Positions 54,978 through 64,000 of a stretch of 64,000 nt of DNA are shown piece after piece. Location: contig NZ_CP082273.1 in assembly GCF_019880385.1 (NCBI RefSeq), forward strand, positions 2,790,001-2,854,000, read 5' to 3'. Each line of letters opens with the position of its first letter. The stretch's first letter is position 1. The stretch is from Nocardioides coralli (GTDB lineage: Bacteria; Actinomycetota; Actinomycetes; Propionibacteriales; Nocardioidaceae). The notes under the pieces are model-generated. The model did no database searches. It was given only the letters and a program-made list of their open reading frames with translations, and was not told where the DNA came from. The translations under genes and the position numbers were made by a program.

Positions 54978-56348
54978 CTACTCAGCACCCGCGAGCCCGA
55001 GGGCCAGGCGGTACGCCGCGTCGGGGTGGTCCTCGGCGAGCAGGCCCACCGCACACAGGACGTAGTCGTGGTCGACGACGACCCGGGGGGCCCGCGGGAG
55101 CTGCCAGCCGCCCTCGACCTCGTCACCCACGCTGCCGGCGAGGACCCGCTCGGCCACTCCCGGCCGGCCGTTGCGCAGCACGCCGCCGGAGCCGATCAGC
55201 AGGTCGACCTCGCGCAGGTCCTTGCCGCTGCGCTCGACGACACGGCCCTCGGGGCTGACGACGACCCGGGCACGTCCCGCGTGCCGGCGCAGCGCGAGGT
55301 CCACCGCCGCTCGGGCGATGGCCTCGTCGACATCGGCCTCGGCGTCGTCGGCCGGCAGGAACCCGGGGTCCTCGTGACGTCGGGCGGCCGGACCGGCGAG
55401 GTCGTCGAGGCCCGCCGCCTCCACGGTCGAGACCGCCGACCACCGCATGCCGAGGTCGCCCTCGACCGTACGGGTGACCGGCGTGACCGCCACCACCTCG
55501 CGGGACAGCCCGGCGTCCTCCGGGTCCAGCGCGACGACGCTGTGGACGTCCGTGGTGGCGCCGCCGACGTCGACGACGGCGACGTCGCCGGCCCCGGGAC
55601 GGTCCTCGCCCAGGCCGCGCGCCAACAGCTCGACCCCCGCCAGCACGATGTCGGGGGTCGCGCCGCGCACCATCCGGGCGAACTCGTCGCTGACGCTCAG
55701 GTGCTTGCCCCCGATCACGTGCTCGAGGAAGATCTCGCGGATCGCCGCCCGGGCAGGGTCGGGCGCCAGCACACCGATGCGCGGCACGACGTTGTCAGCC
55801 ATCACGTGAGGCACCCCGGCCAGGACCGCCGTCACGTCGTCGCGCGCGTCCACGCTCCCGGCCACGACCACCGGCCCGCTCCAGCCAGCTGCGACCAGCG
55901 CCCGCGCGCCCGCCACCAGGCTCTCCGCGTTGCCACCGTCGGTGCCGCCGGTGAGCAGCACGACGTCAGGCGCCGTGTGCCCGAGCGTGCGCTCCAGCGC
56001 ACCCTCGGGCACGTGCGACGCCAGGGCGTGGACCGCCACCACCTTGCCGCCGCTGGACAGCGCCACCCGGCGACCGGCCTCGGCGGTGACCAGCTCCTCG
56101 TTGCCGACGACCGCGATCCGCAGCCCGCCGCCGGCGCTGGAGCAGGCCAGCGCCGGCGCCGTGCGGGCGCGGGCGTCCGCTGCCGCGAGGGCGGCGCGGC
56201 AGGCGGCGTACCCCTCGAGGACGTCGGTGTCGATGGTCGTGGGGTGGTCCGCCGCGGCGACGATCCGGCCCGCGGCCAGGTCGACGAGGGAGGCCTTCGT
56301 GAAGGTGGAGCCGAAGTCGACGCAGACGACGACGTCAGCCGAGGGCAT
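54978..56348 (-). CDS. MutL/GlmL-type ATPase (glutamate mutase-associated)
   Basis: This 456-residue protein has the ASKHA ATPase motifs CVDFGSTFTKASLVDL (phosphate 1), VAVVDVGGATTDVHSV (phosphate 2) and LLIGSGGVLRNG (adenosine). It matches the glutamate mutase MutL/GlmL family, thought to reactivate or escort B12-dependent mutases. No mutase gene is in the window, so its partner is elsewhere or its role has changed. The gene starts 14 bp inside the end of metB on the same strand, so the two are probably co-transcribed. Confidence 0.87.
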   Translation of the reverse strand: MPSADVVVCVDFGSTFTKASLVDLAAGRIVAAADHPTTIDTDVLEGYAACRAALAAADARARTAPALACSSAGGGLRIAVVGNEELVTAEAGRRVALSSGGKVVAVHALASHVPEGALERTLGHTAPDVVLLTGGTDGGNAESLVAGARALVAAGWSGPVVVAGSVDARDDVTAVLAGVPHVMADNVVPRIGVLAPDPARAAIREIFLEHVIGGKHLSVSDEFARMVRGATPDIVLAGVELLARGLGEDRPGAGDVAVVDVGGATTDVHSVVALDPEDAGLSREVVAVTPVTRTVEGDLGMRWSAVSTVEAAGLDDLAGPAARRHEDPGFLPADDAEADVDEAIARAAVDLALRRHAGRARVVVSPEGRVVERSGKDLREVDLLIGSGGVLRNGRPGVAERVLAGSVGDEVEGGWQLPRAPRVVVDHDYVLCAVGLLAEDHPDAAYRLALGLAGAE

Positions 56349-57495
56349 GGTCGAGGTCGGCGATCAGGTCGGCGGCCGTCTCGATCCCGACGCTGAGCCG
56401 CACCAGGTCGGCGGGGACCTCCAGGTCGGTACCGGCGACCGAGGCGTGGGTCATCCGGCCCGGGTGCTCGATCAGGCTCTCCACACCGCCCAGCGACTCA
56501 CCGAGCGTGAAGACCCGCGCCCGGTCGCAGACCCGCAGCGCCTGCTCCTCCCCGCCCGTGACGCGGAACGACACCATGCCGCCGTACCGCTTCATCTGAC
56601 GGCTGGCGACGTCGTGCCCGGGGTGCTCGGGCAGCCCCGGGTAGATGACCGAGCCGACGGCGGGGTGGGCGGCCAGGAACTCCACGACGGCCTCCGCGTT
56701 GTCGCAGTGCCGGTCCATCCGCACCCCGAGCGTCTTGAGGCCGCGGTGGGTGAGGAAGGCGTCGAAGGGCCCGCTGACCGCCCCGATCGCGTTCTGGTGG
56801 AAGGCGACCTGCTCGGCCAGCTCGAGGTCGCGCACCACGAGGGCGCCGCCGACCACGTCGGAGTGGCCGCCGACGTACTTGGTGGTCGAGTGGACCACCA
56901 CGTCGGCGCCCAGGGTGAGCGGCTGCTGGAGGTACGGCGTGGCGAAGGTGTTGTCGACGACGAGCAGCGCGCCCGCGTCGTGGGCGACGGCGGCGATCGC
57001 CTCGATGTCGCCGATGTTGAGCAGCGGGTTGGTCGGGGTCTCCAGCCACACCAGCTTCGTCTCGCCGGGGCGGATGGCGGCGCGGACGGCATCGGGGTCG
57101 GAGACCGGGGCGGTGGTCAGCCCGAGGCCCCAGGCCGCCTCGACCTTGGCGAAGAGCCGGTGGGTGCCGCCGTAGGCGTCGTCGGGGAAGACCACGTGGT
57201 CGCCGGGTCGGCACACGGTTCGGACCAGGGTGTCCTCCGCCGCGAGGCCGGAGGCGAACGCGAAGCCGCGCTCCCCCTCCTCGACGGCCGCCAGGGCTCC
57301 CTCGAGCGCGGTCCGGGTGGGGTTGGCGGAGCGGCTGTACTCGTAGCCGCCGCGAAGCCCCCCGACGCCGTCCTGCTTGTAGGTGCTGGTGGCGAAGATG
57401 GGCGGGATCACCGCCCCCGTGGTCGGGTCCGGCTCGTAGCCGGCGTGGATGGCCCGGGTCTCGAAGCCGGCCTTGTCGGCGTGTTCCTGGCTCAC
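56335..57495 (-). CDS. metB: cystathionine gamma-synthase
   Basis: This 386-residue Cys/Met-metabolism PLP enzyme has [15 protein letters not shown] at the start, the [20 protein letters not shown] motif, [13 protein letters not shown] (PLP Asp), the lysine in [17 protein letters not shown], and [12 protein letters not shown]. It joins an activated homoserine to cysteine in transsulfuration. Position equals Rv1079 (metB) in M. tuberculosis. A lyase activity (MetC or gamma-lyase) cannot be excluded from sequence alone. Confidence 0.92.
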   Translation of the reverse strand: MSQEHADKAGFETRAIHAGYEPDPTTGAVIPPIFATSTYKQDGVGGLRGGYEYSRSANPTRTALEGALAAVEEGERGFAFASGLAAEDTLVRTVCRPGDHVVFPDDAYGGTHRLFAKVEAAWGLGLTTAPVSDPDAVRAAIRPGETKLVWLETPTNPLLNIGDIEAIAAVAHDAGALLVVDNTFATPYLQQPLTLGADVVVHSTTKYVGGHSDVVGGALVVRDLELAEQVAFHQNAIGAVSGPFDAFLTHRGLKTLGVRMDRHCDNAEAVVEFLAAHPAVGSVIYPGLPEHPGHDVASRQMKRYGGMVSFRVTGGEEQALRVCDRARVFTLGESLGGVESLIEHPGRMTHASVAGTDLEVPADLVRLSVGIETAADLIADLDHALG

Positions 57496-57628
57496 ACGAC
57501 GACCCTACTCAGCGACCGGCCGGCCGCCGAACTCGCGCTCGCAGGGTCATGGCCCCGACCGCGGGAAGGTTGGGGGGCTTGCGGTTGTTCGTCATGCTGG
57601 AAGGACGCAGAGCTTCGAGGAGCAGTGG

Positions 57629-58279
<651 letters not shown>

Positions 58280-58323
58280 CCGTTCCGCTGGTCGACGGTG
58301 TCGGCGGCTGCCATGCTCGGCGC

Positions 58324-58668
58324 GTGAGCCTCGATCCCGTCCAGAGCAACCCCGACCACTACCGCGTCGTCTTCGAGAACGACCGGGTGCGGGTGCTCGA
58401 GTACACCGACCGTCCGGGCGACCGGACCACCCCGCACCAGCACCCGGACTCGGTGATGTACACCCTCTCCTCCTTTCGGCGACGGCTGGTGTCGGGCGAT
58501 GCCGAGCGGGAGGTGGAGATGCCCGCGGGCCTCGCCGGCTGGCTGCCGGCGCAGCAGCACCACGGCGAGAACATCGGTGACACCGAGACCCACGTCCTGT
58601 TCGTCGAGCTCAAGGAGCAGGGCGCTCCGGCGGAGGGCTCCTCCGGCCTCGGCCCCCAGACCGGCTGA
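58324..58668 (+). CDS. small cupin-domain protein
   Basis: This 114-residue protein has a cupin-like pattern: VFENDRVRVLEYTDRPGD, TPHQHPDSVMYTLSSF (histidine metal ligands), then AQQHHGENIGDTETHVLFVELK as the second cupin motif. It is probably a metal-binding beta-barrel; substrate and role are unknown. The GTG start is taken from homology to MSLDPVQSNPDHY-type starts, 44 bp after msrA. Confidence 0.82.
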   Translation: MSLDPVQSNPDHYRVVFENDRVRVLEYTDRPGDRTTPHQHPDSVMYTLSSFRRRLVSGDAEREVEMPAGLAGWLPAQQHHGENIGDTETHVLFVELKEQGAPAEGSSGLGPQTG

Positions 58669-58703
58669 GGCCCACCGGGACCCGGGCGGCCGATGGTGAG
58701 AAG

Positions 58704-59255
58704 ATGCCGCCCGTGAGCACACGCGCGAGCCGTGCGCCGTACGCCGGGTGGCGTGCGGCGGCCGCGACCGCGCTCGTGGTCCCCGCCGCCGTCCTCGCCC
58801 ACACCTGGGCCGGCGGCCACGTCCCGTCGACGCCCGCCGTGTTGGCCCTGGCCGCACTGCTGCTCGGCACCAGCGCACTGGTGCTCCGCGGGACGGTGCG
58901 CACCCGACTGCTGCTCCCCTTCCTCGCTGCCGCCCAGGTCGGGCTGCACGAGGGTTTCGCGGCTCTCGAGGCCGCCTCGCACGCCCACCACGGCGCCGCG
59001 GCTCCCGCTGCGTCGCCCTGGACGGGCCGGATGGTCCTCGCCCACGCCGCCGTCGTCGTGCTCACCGCCCTCGTGTGGCGGCTCTGCGAGCGCACCGCCG
59101 CCGCGGTCGTGGCGGCCACGACCGAGCTGCCGACCTACGTCGGCGGGCGACGCGACCCGCGCCGCCCTCGCCGCGTCGCCGGCTCGGTCCGGGCCGGCTT
59201 CTGCCTGGACCTCACCCCGCTGCGCGGGCCACCGGCGCGCCTCGGCCGCGCCTGA
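58704..59255 (+). CDS. hypothetical membrane protein of the copper cluster
   Basis: This 183-residue protein has three or four hydrophobic segments (about 17-32, 43-60, 68-85, 108-125). A His-rich loop EAASHAHHGAAAP lies between the last two, and the C-terminus is basic. I do not recognise a family. The histidine loop and the position just before ycnI and copCD suggest membrane handling of copper, which is inference. The GTG at 58713 is an alternative start. Confidence 0.7.
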   Translation: MPPVSTRASRAPYAGWRAAAATALVVPAAVLAHTWAGGHVPSTPAVLALAALLLGTSALVLRGTVRTRLLLPFLAAAQVGLHEGFAALEAASHAHHGAAAPAASPWTGRMVLAHAAVVVLTALVWRLCERTAAAVVAATTELPTYVGGRRDPRRPRRVAGSVRAGFCLDLTPLRGPPARLGRA

Positions 59256-59331
59256 AGCCTCCCGACCCGGGACGGTGGGCGCGGCAGACGTCCGCACACA
59301 CCCCGTTCCACCAGTCTCGAGAGGCATCACC

Positions 59332-60051
59332 ATGTCCGCACGTACCACCGCGCGCCTCGGCGCCGCCGCCACGACGCTCGCCGCCGTGACCCTCGCCGCA
59401 TCGCCCGCCGCCGCCCATGTGAGCGCCACCCCCTCGGTGGCCAATGCCGGGGCCTACACCGTCCTGACGATGGGGGTCCCCCATGGCTGCGACGGCTCGC
59501 CCACGACCAAGCTGGAGATCCAGATCCCCGAGCAGATCCTGTCGGTGACGCCGACACGCAGCCCGTTCTACGACGTCGAGATCGGCATGGAGCAGCTGGA
59601 CGAGCCGGTCACCGACGCCCACGGCAACGAGGTCACCGAGCGGGTGGGCACCGTCACCTACACCGCCACCACCCCGCTGCCCGACGCCCAGCGCGACACC
59701 CTCGAGCTCTCCTTCCAGGTGCCGGACGTGCCCGGCGAGATGCTCGCCTTCCCCACGGTGCAGACCTGCGCGAAGGGCAGCACCGGCTGGGTCGAGATCC
59801 CGGAGGAGGGCCAGGACGCCCACGAGCTGGAGGCCCCGGCCCCCATGTTCGAGGTGCTGCCGGCCGCCGACGAGGGCCACGGCGCCGGCGCCTCGGACGC
59901 CTCGGAGGAGGAGCCGGCCGAGCACGGTGAGACCACCGAGGCGGCCGCGACCACCGACGGCAGCGGCATCGCGTGGGCCGGGCTGGTGCTCGGTGCGCTC
60001 GGCCTCGCAGCCGGTGGCACCGCCCTGCTGAGGAGCCGGCGCTCCGCATGA
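59332..60051 (+). CDS. YcnI family copper-binding protein (DUF1775)
   Basis: This 239-residue exported protein has a signal peptide ending ASPAAA, so the mature chain begins HVSATP. A histidine at position 1 is the copper ligand of YcnI domains. The DUF1775 domain spans about 29-180 (GVPHGCDGSPTTKLEIQIPE, TGWVEIPEEG). An acidic His-containing linker and a C-terminal membrane helix (about 212-232) ending RSRRSA follow, so the domain is tethered outside the membrane. Its stop overlaps copCD (ATGA). Confidence 0.9.
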   Translation: MSARTTARLGAAATTLAAVTLAASPAAAHVSATPSVANAGAYTVLTMGVPHGCDGSPTTKLEIQIPEQILSVTPTRSPFYDVEIGMEQLDEPVTDAHGNEVTERVGTVTYTATTPLPDAQRDTLELSFQVPDVPGEMLAFPTVQTCAKGSTGWVEIPEEGQDAHELEAPAPMFEVLPAADEGHGAGASDASEEEPAEHGETTEAAATTDGSGIAWAGLVLGALGLAAGGTALLRSRRSA

Positions 60052-61727
60052 CACGCGAACGGCGTCCGGGACGGGGGTGGCGGCCGCTCCGGCTGACCGC
60101 CGCCGTCCTGGCCGCCGTGGCGCTGCTGCTCGCGACCGCTGCCCCCGGCCACGCCCACGCCCAGCTCCTCGAGTCCGACCCGACCGACGGCACCCTGCTG
60201 GAGGAGGCACCGCGGGAGGTCACGCTGACCTTCAACGAGCCGGTGCGGCTGACGGCGCAGGAGATCACCGTCTACGACGCGGCGGGCCAGCCGATCCCCT
60301 CGCAGGCCACCGCTTCCGGTCCCGAGGTGACGGTGACCCTGCCGGAGCCCGACGACCTGCGCGGCACCTACGTCGTGGGCTGGTTCGTGCTCTCGGCGGA
60401 CGGACACCCCATCTCGGGGGCGCTCACCTTCTCGGTGGGCGAGCGCAGCAGCAGCGTGACCGACCCGCCTCCCCCACCGACGTCGTCCGCGGTCGTCACG
60501 ACCACCCAGGGACTGGTCGGCGGGGCGATGTACGTCGGCCTGCTGCTCGCCACCGGGCTCGCCGCATTCGTCCTGCTCGTCCTCCCGGCGTCGTACGCCG
60601 GCCGGCGGGTGCGCGCGCGGGTCCGGTGGGTGGTGCGGGTGGGCGCCGCGGTCGCCGTCGTGGCGGCACTGCTGGCGGTCCCGGTGTCCTCGGTCTACGC
60701 CCAGGGCGCCGAGCTGCCGGCCGTGCTCTCCGGCTTCGACGCCACGCTGGTCCTCGACGAGCTGATCAGCGCCGCCCTGATCGCCGTGGGGCTGGGCGTG
60801 GTCGTCCTGACGCTGGGCGAGGACCCCCCGGGCGGCGGCCGCCGCGCTGCGCTGGCAGCCGGCGCCGGCCTCGCCCTGGTGGGCCCGGCGGTCGTCGGCC
60901 ACACCCGTTCCTACGCCCCGACCTCGCTCCTGGTGGCCGCCGACGTGGTGCACGTGGTGGCCGGCGCGGTGTGGCTGGGCGGCCTGGTCGGGCTGGCGCT
61001 GACCCTGCGCGCCGTGCTCGGACGCGAGCAGCTCGCCGCGTCGACGCTGGCCCGGTTCTCGGTGCTCGCCGGCGGCGCCCTGCTCGCGGTCGCCGTCGCC
61101 GGCACGGTCCTGGGCTGGCGGGTGGTCGGGTCCTGGTCGGCACTCGTGGAGACGGGCTACGGCCGGTTGCTGCTGGTCAAGGTCGGTGTCGCGCTGATCG
61201 TCGCCGGCCTGGGCGGCTGGAACCGCTACCGCCTGCTGCCGCGGGTGCGCGGTGCCGTCGGCTTCGCGGACCGGGGTGGCGCCGTCGGCCTGGTCACCCG
61301 CACGGTGCGCGTCGAGGCGGCGCTCCTGGTGGTGCTCCTGGCCATGACCGGGTTCCTGGTCAACCAGTCGCCGCGGCCGGCACCCGTCGAGGTGCCGCCC
61401 GGACGCACGGGCGTCCAGGCCGGGGCCCTCACCGACCTGCAGCTGTACGCGACCCTGACCCCGCTGGAGACGGGCGCCAACACGCTGCTCGTGCAGCTGC
61501 AGGACGAGACCGGCGAGCCCGTCGTACCACCGGAGGTCCCCGAGGTGCAGCTGCGCTCCGGCGGCCTCGACCTGGGGTCGGTGCCACTCGCGGAGACCGA
61601 CACCGGGACCTACCGCGCCGAGGTGCTCCTGCCACGGCCCGGCGTGTGGGAGGTGCAGGTGGCCCTGCGGATCAGCCGGTTCGAGAGCCCGGTGACGACC
61701 GTCCGGTTCACCGTGCCCGAGTCATGA
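60048..61727 (+). CDS. CopC-CopD fusion copper transport/resistance protein
   Basis: This 559-residue protein has a signal peptide followed by a CopC domain starting HAQLLESDP (His1 copper brace). ADGHPISG supplies the Asp/His partners (about 37-132). A CopD membrane domain with eight or so helices follows (about 155-440), with GHTRSYAPTSLLVAADVVHV. The C-terminal extracytoplasmic part (about 445-559, TLTPLETGANTLLVQL, TYRAEVLLPRPGVWEVQV) is FixH/YtkA-like. Copper import across the membrane is the usual role proposed for CopCD/YcnJ. It is coupled to ycnI. Confidence 0.9.
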   Translation: MTRERRPGRGWRPLRLTAAVLAAVALLLATAAPGHAHAQLLESDPTDGTLLEEAPREVTLTFNEPVRLTAQEITVYDAAGQPIPSQATASGPEVTVTLPEPDDLRGTYVVGWFVLSADGHPISGALTFSVGERSSSVTDPPPPPTSSAVVTTTQGLVGGAMYVGLLLATGLAAFVLLVLPASYAGRRVRARVRWVVRVGAAVAVVAALLAVPVSSVYAQGAELPAVLSGFDATLVLDELISAALIAVGLGVVVLTLGEDPPGGGRRAALAAGAGLALVGPAVVGHTRSYAPTSLLVAADVVHVVAGAVWLGGLVGLALTLRAVLGREQLAASTLARFSVLAGGALLAVAVAGTVLGWRVVGSWSALVETGYGRLLLVKVGVALIVAGLGGWNRYRLLPRVRGAVGFADRGGAVGLVTRTVRVEAALLVVLLAMTGFLVNQSPRPAPVEVPPGRTGVQAGALTDLQLYATLTPLETGANTLLVQLQDETGEPVVPPEVPEVQLRSGGLDLGSVPLAETDTGTYRAEVLLPRPGVWEVQVALRISRFESPVTTVRFTVPES

Positions 61728-62555
61728 TCAGGCCCGGTCGGTGACGTCGACCTCGACCGGCACGGTGTGCAGGTAACCGTCCACCCGGACCTGCACGAAG
61801 AGCCGGTAGGCGCCGGCGTCCTCGATCTCGGTGTGGAAGGTCAGCAGCGCCCCGTCCTCGGTGACGTCCGGGGCGCTCAGCGGGTGGACGTGCAGCATCG
61901 ACCCGCTGTCGCGGTGGAAGCCGGTGACGTGGCCGTAGCTGCCCAGGTAGGTGCCGGGGTCCACGGGACGACCGCGGGCGTCGCGGATCGTCAGCCCCAT
62001 CCGGCCGTCCGGACCGGCCGTGGGCGGCTGGGTGACCTCGACGTCGATCACGGGGTCGCTCGGCCACTCGTCGCCGGCCGGGCCGCGGTCGACGGCGACG
62101 GTCTCGCCGAGGATCACGTGGTCGCCGTTGCCACCCTCGTCGCGGGCCACGAATTCGGCGATCACCCGGTAGTCGCCGGTCGCCGGCAGTGACACCGGAG
62201 CACGCCAGGTGCCGTCGTCGTCCATCTCGGGGTGGAGGTGCCGGAAGACGGCGAGGTCCTCACGCACCACGTAGAGGTGGAGGTCCTTGGTGAGCTCCTC
62301 GATGTAGGACGTCAGCGGCTCCCCGCGGAAAGTCTCCACCTGGAAGCTGACCTCGCCGGTCATCCCCGCCTGCTCCGGCAGGCTGACGCGCGCGAGCCGG
62401 TAGCCGACCTCCTCCACCTCGGTGCCGTCCCCGACCGGGAGGGACACGATGGCACCGCCGGCGTGGGTGTGGCCGACCTCGTCGGCGGCCTCGCCGCTGC
62501 AGGCGGCGAGCACGGTCAGGGAGGCCGCCAGCACGGTGGTGAGGAGCCGACGCAT
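61728..62555 (-). CDS. histidine-rich exported lipoprotein of the copper cluster
   Basis: This 275-residue protein has a signal peptide with lipobox LAAC (Cys about 19) and, close to the lipid anchor, GHTHAGG. Two beta-rich, FixH/YtkA-like halves follow. Each carries a histidine cluster (FRHLHPEMDDDG at about 106-117, and MLHVHPLSAP). Paired HxHP motifs and position suggest extracytoplasmic metal binding. I do not recognise the family with certainty. It is convergent with copCD with no gap between stop codons. Confidence 0.75.
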   Translation of the reverse strand: MRRLLTTVLAASLTVLAACSGEAADEVGHTHAGGAIVSLPVGDGTEVEEVGYRLARVSLPEQAGMTGEVSFQVETFRGEPLTSYIEELTKDLHLYVVREDLAVFRHLHPEMDDDGTWRAPVSLPATGDYRVIAEFVARDEGGNGDHVILGETVAVDRGPAGDEWPSDPVIDVEVTQPPTAGPDGRMGLTIRDARGRPVDPGTYLGSYGHVTGFHRDSGSMLHVHPLSAPDVTEDGALLTFHTEIEDAGAYRLFVQVRVDGYLHTVPVEVDVTDRA

Positions 62556-62657
62556 GCCGTCCAGTGTGCCTGCGGCCCCCGAGGCACCCGGCACCGGATC
62601 CGCGCATGACCCGTAAAGGGGAGGCCCTCGCAACCACACCTCGGCCACAATGACGGG

Positions 62658-64000
62658 GTGACAGAGCTGCCACGCAGGGCCGCCGCGCGCACCGCGCGGC
62701 TCGCCGCGCTGCCCCTCGGGTACGCCGGCCGGCAGGCCGTCGGGCTCGGCAAGCGGCTCGGTGGCCGGTCCGCGGAGGTGGTGGCGACCGAGCTGCAGCA
62801 GCGGACCGCCGAGCAGCTGTTCCGCACCCTGGGCGAGCTCAAGGGCGGGGCGATGAAGCTCGGCCAGGCGATGAGCGTGCTCGAGGCGGCGCTCCCCGAG
62901 GACGTGGCGGCGCCCTACCGCGACACGTTGACCGCCCTGCAGGACTCCGCGCCGCCGATGCCGACCCAGACCGTCCGGGAGCAGATCGCACGCTCGCTGG
63001 GCGAAGGGTGGCAGGACGAGCTGGTGTGGCTCGACGGCGCCCCGGCAGCAGCCGCGTCCATCGGCCAGGTCCACCGGGCTCGCTGGCACGACCACTCCCT
63101 CGGCGACGTCGACACGGCGCGCGAGGTCGCCGTCAAGGTGCAGTACCCCGGGGCGGGTGAGGCGCTGATGGCCGACCTGCGCCAGCTCGCACGGGTGGCC
63201 CGGGGGGTGGCACCGGCGTTCCCCGGCATCGACATCAAGCCGCTGGTGGCCGAGCTGCAGGCGCGGGCGGCCGACGAGCTCGACTACCGGCTCGAGGCGC
63301 AGGCGCAGGCGGCGTACGCCGTCGCCTTCCGTGACGACCCGATGGTGGTCGTCCCCGAGGTCGTGGCCGTCGGTGAGCAGGTGCTGGTCACCGAGTGGCT
63401 GGAGAGCCCGCACTCGCTGGCCCACGTGATCCGTCACGGCACCCAGGAGGAGCGCGACCACTACGGGCGGATCTTCGTCCAGTTCCTCTTCGACGGTCCG
63501 GCCCGGACCGGCATGCTCCACGCCGACCCCCACCCCGGCAACTTCCGGATCATCCCGGGCGCCGACGGCAGGCCGGGACGGATCGGCGTCCTCGACTACG
63601 GCGCGGTGGCTCGGCTGCCGGAGGGGCGGCTGCCCGAGGCCATGGGTCGGCTGATCCGGATCGCGCTGGACAACAGCGGCGACGACCTCGTCGCCGGGCT
63701 GCGCGAGGAGGGGTTCATCAAGGACCGGATCCGGGTCGACGCCGACGAGCTGGTCGACTACCTGGCGCCGTTCGTGGAGCCCGCGCGCCACGAGACCTTC
63801 CGGTTCACGCGGGCGTGGATGCGCGAGCAGTTCGAGCGGATCAACAACCCCCGCAACCCGTCGTTCGCGATGGCCACCAAGCTCAACCTGCCGACGTCGT
63901 ACCTGCTGATCCACCGCACCTGGCTCGGCGGTCTGGGCCTGCTCGCCCAGCTCGAGACCGAGGCACCGTTCCGCGCGCTCATGGAGGAGCACCTGCCCGG
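62658..64000 (+). CDS. AarF/ABC1/UbiB family kinase-like protein, 3' partial
   Basis: 447 residues are visible and the frame runs off the right edge. Family marks are the KxGQ-type motif in LKGGAMKLGQAMS, the alanine-rich loop AAAASIGQVHRA in place of a Gly-rich loop, the AVKVQYPG lysine, the catalytic HADPHPGNF and LDYGAV in place of DFG. ADCK/UbiB proteins bind ATP atypically and support isoprenoid-quinone or lipid metabolism. The GTG start lies 102 bp from the divergent lipoprotein. Confidence 0.9.
   Translation, partial: MTELPRRAAARTARLAALPLGYAGRQAVGLGKRLGGRSAEVVATELQQRTAEQLFRTLGELKGGAMKLGQAMSVLEAALPEDVAAPYRDTLTALQDSAPPMPTQTVREQIARSLGEGWQDELVWLDGAPAAAASIGQVHRARWHDHSLGDVDTAREVAVKVQYPGAGEALMADLRQLARVARGVAPAFPGIDIKPLVAELQARAADELDYRLEAQAQAAYAVAFRDDPMVVVPEVVAVGEQVLVTEWLESPHSLAHVIRHGTQEERDHYGRIFVQFLFDGPARTGMLHADPHPGNFRIIPGADGRPGRIGVLDYGAVARLPEGRLPEAMGRLIRIALDNSGDDLVAGLREEGFIKDRIRVDADELVDYLAPFVEPARHETFRFTRAWMREQFERINNPRNPSFAMATKLNLPTSYLLIHRTWLGGLGLLAQLETEAPFRALMEEHLP

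Overview
The window is very GC-rich DNA with frequent GTG starts and many 4-bp start/stop overlaps. It encodes a mycothiol-conjugate amidase, an LpqY-SugABC-type importer and 13E12-type DUF222/HNH and DUF4245, DUF4307 and DUF6542-like proteins. This points to an actinobacterium; Nocardioidaceae (Nocardioides-like) is my best guess, by inference only. I recognise 62 protein genes, the first cut at the left edge and the last at the right edge. I saw no rRNA, tRNA, CRISPR array, insertion sequence, integrase or replication origin. No gene-free gap exceeds about 300 bases.

Layout. 1-7.6 kb is an envelope-glycan cluster: two paralogous GT-C-like membrane proteins (exonuclease III lies between them), a family 2 glycosyltransferase, a sulfotransferase, a DegT-type sugar aminotransferase and a flippase-like protein. 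7.6-13.8 kb holds housekeeping genes (rmuC, DUF6542-like, YciO/Sua5, ispH, xseA, xseB) and a DUF222/HNH gene. 13.8-18.4 kb holds a DUF4245 gene, a molybdate module (Mop-domain HTH regulator plus modABC) and glpX. 18.4-33.5 kb is a sugar island: a GH13 glycosidase, two alpha/beta hydrolases, an MsiK/AglK-type ATPase divergent from an AglEFG-like importer, a GH1 beta-glucosidase divergent from a LacI regulator, and a complete LpqY-SugABC-like importer with its own ATPase. 33.5-39.2 kb has a DUF1707 protein, a class I fumarase, a CarH-like B12-binding MerR regulator, a spermidine-synthase-like protein and a class II fumarase. 39.3-41.5 kb is a repeat-built exported protein (Calx-beta plus thrombospondin type 3 repeats) whose frame is broken at a nine-C tract. 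41.5-58.7 kb is mostly conserved core: transglycosylase-like protein, phoH, uppS, trhA, DUF1353, DUF255, a methyltransferase, an exported nuclease-fold protein, mca, DUF4307, greA, ilvA, an AI-2E family permease, a MutL/GlmL-type ATPase, metB, msrA and a cupin. 58.7-62.6 kb is a copper-handling cluster (YcnI, CopC-CopD, His-rich lipoprotein). The window ends in an AarF/ABC1 kinase gene.

How it fits together. The core genes ispH-xseA-xseB-DUF4245-glpX-fumC-phoH-uppS-trhA-DUF255-small membrane protein-mca-DUF4307-greA-metB follow, in order and relative strand, the Mycobacterium tuberculosis Rv1110-Rv1079 region as I remember it. The molybdate, sugar, fumA/CarH and repeat-protein blocks are therefore insertions into an old scaffold. 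The most interesting observations are the CarH-like regulator with three GGAC repeats spaced exactly 11 bp apart beside its gene, the poly-C frameshift in the repeat protein, a LacI-type operator lying on the AglE promoter, and a strongly folded leader in front of phoH.
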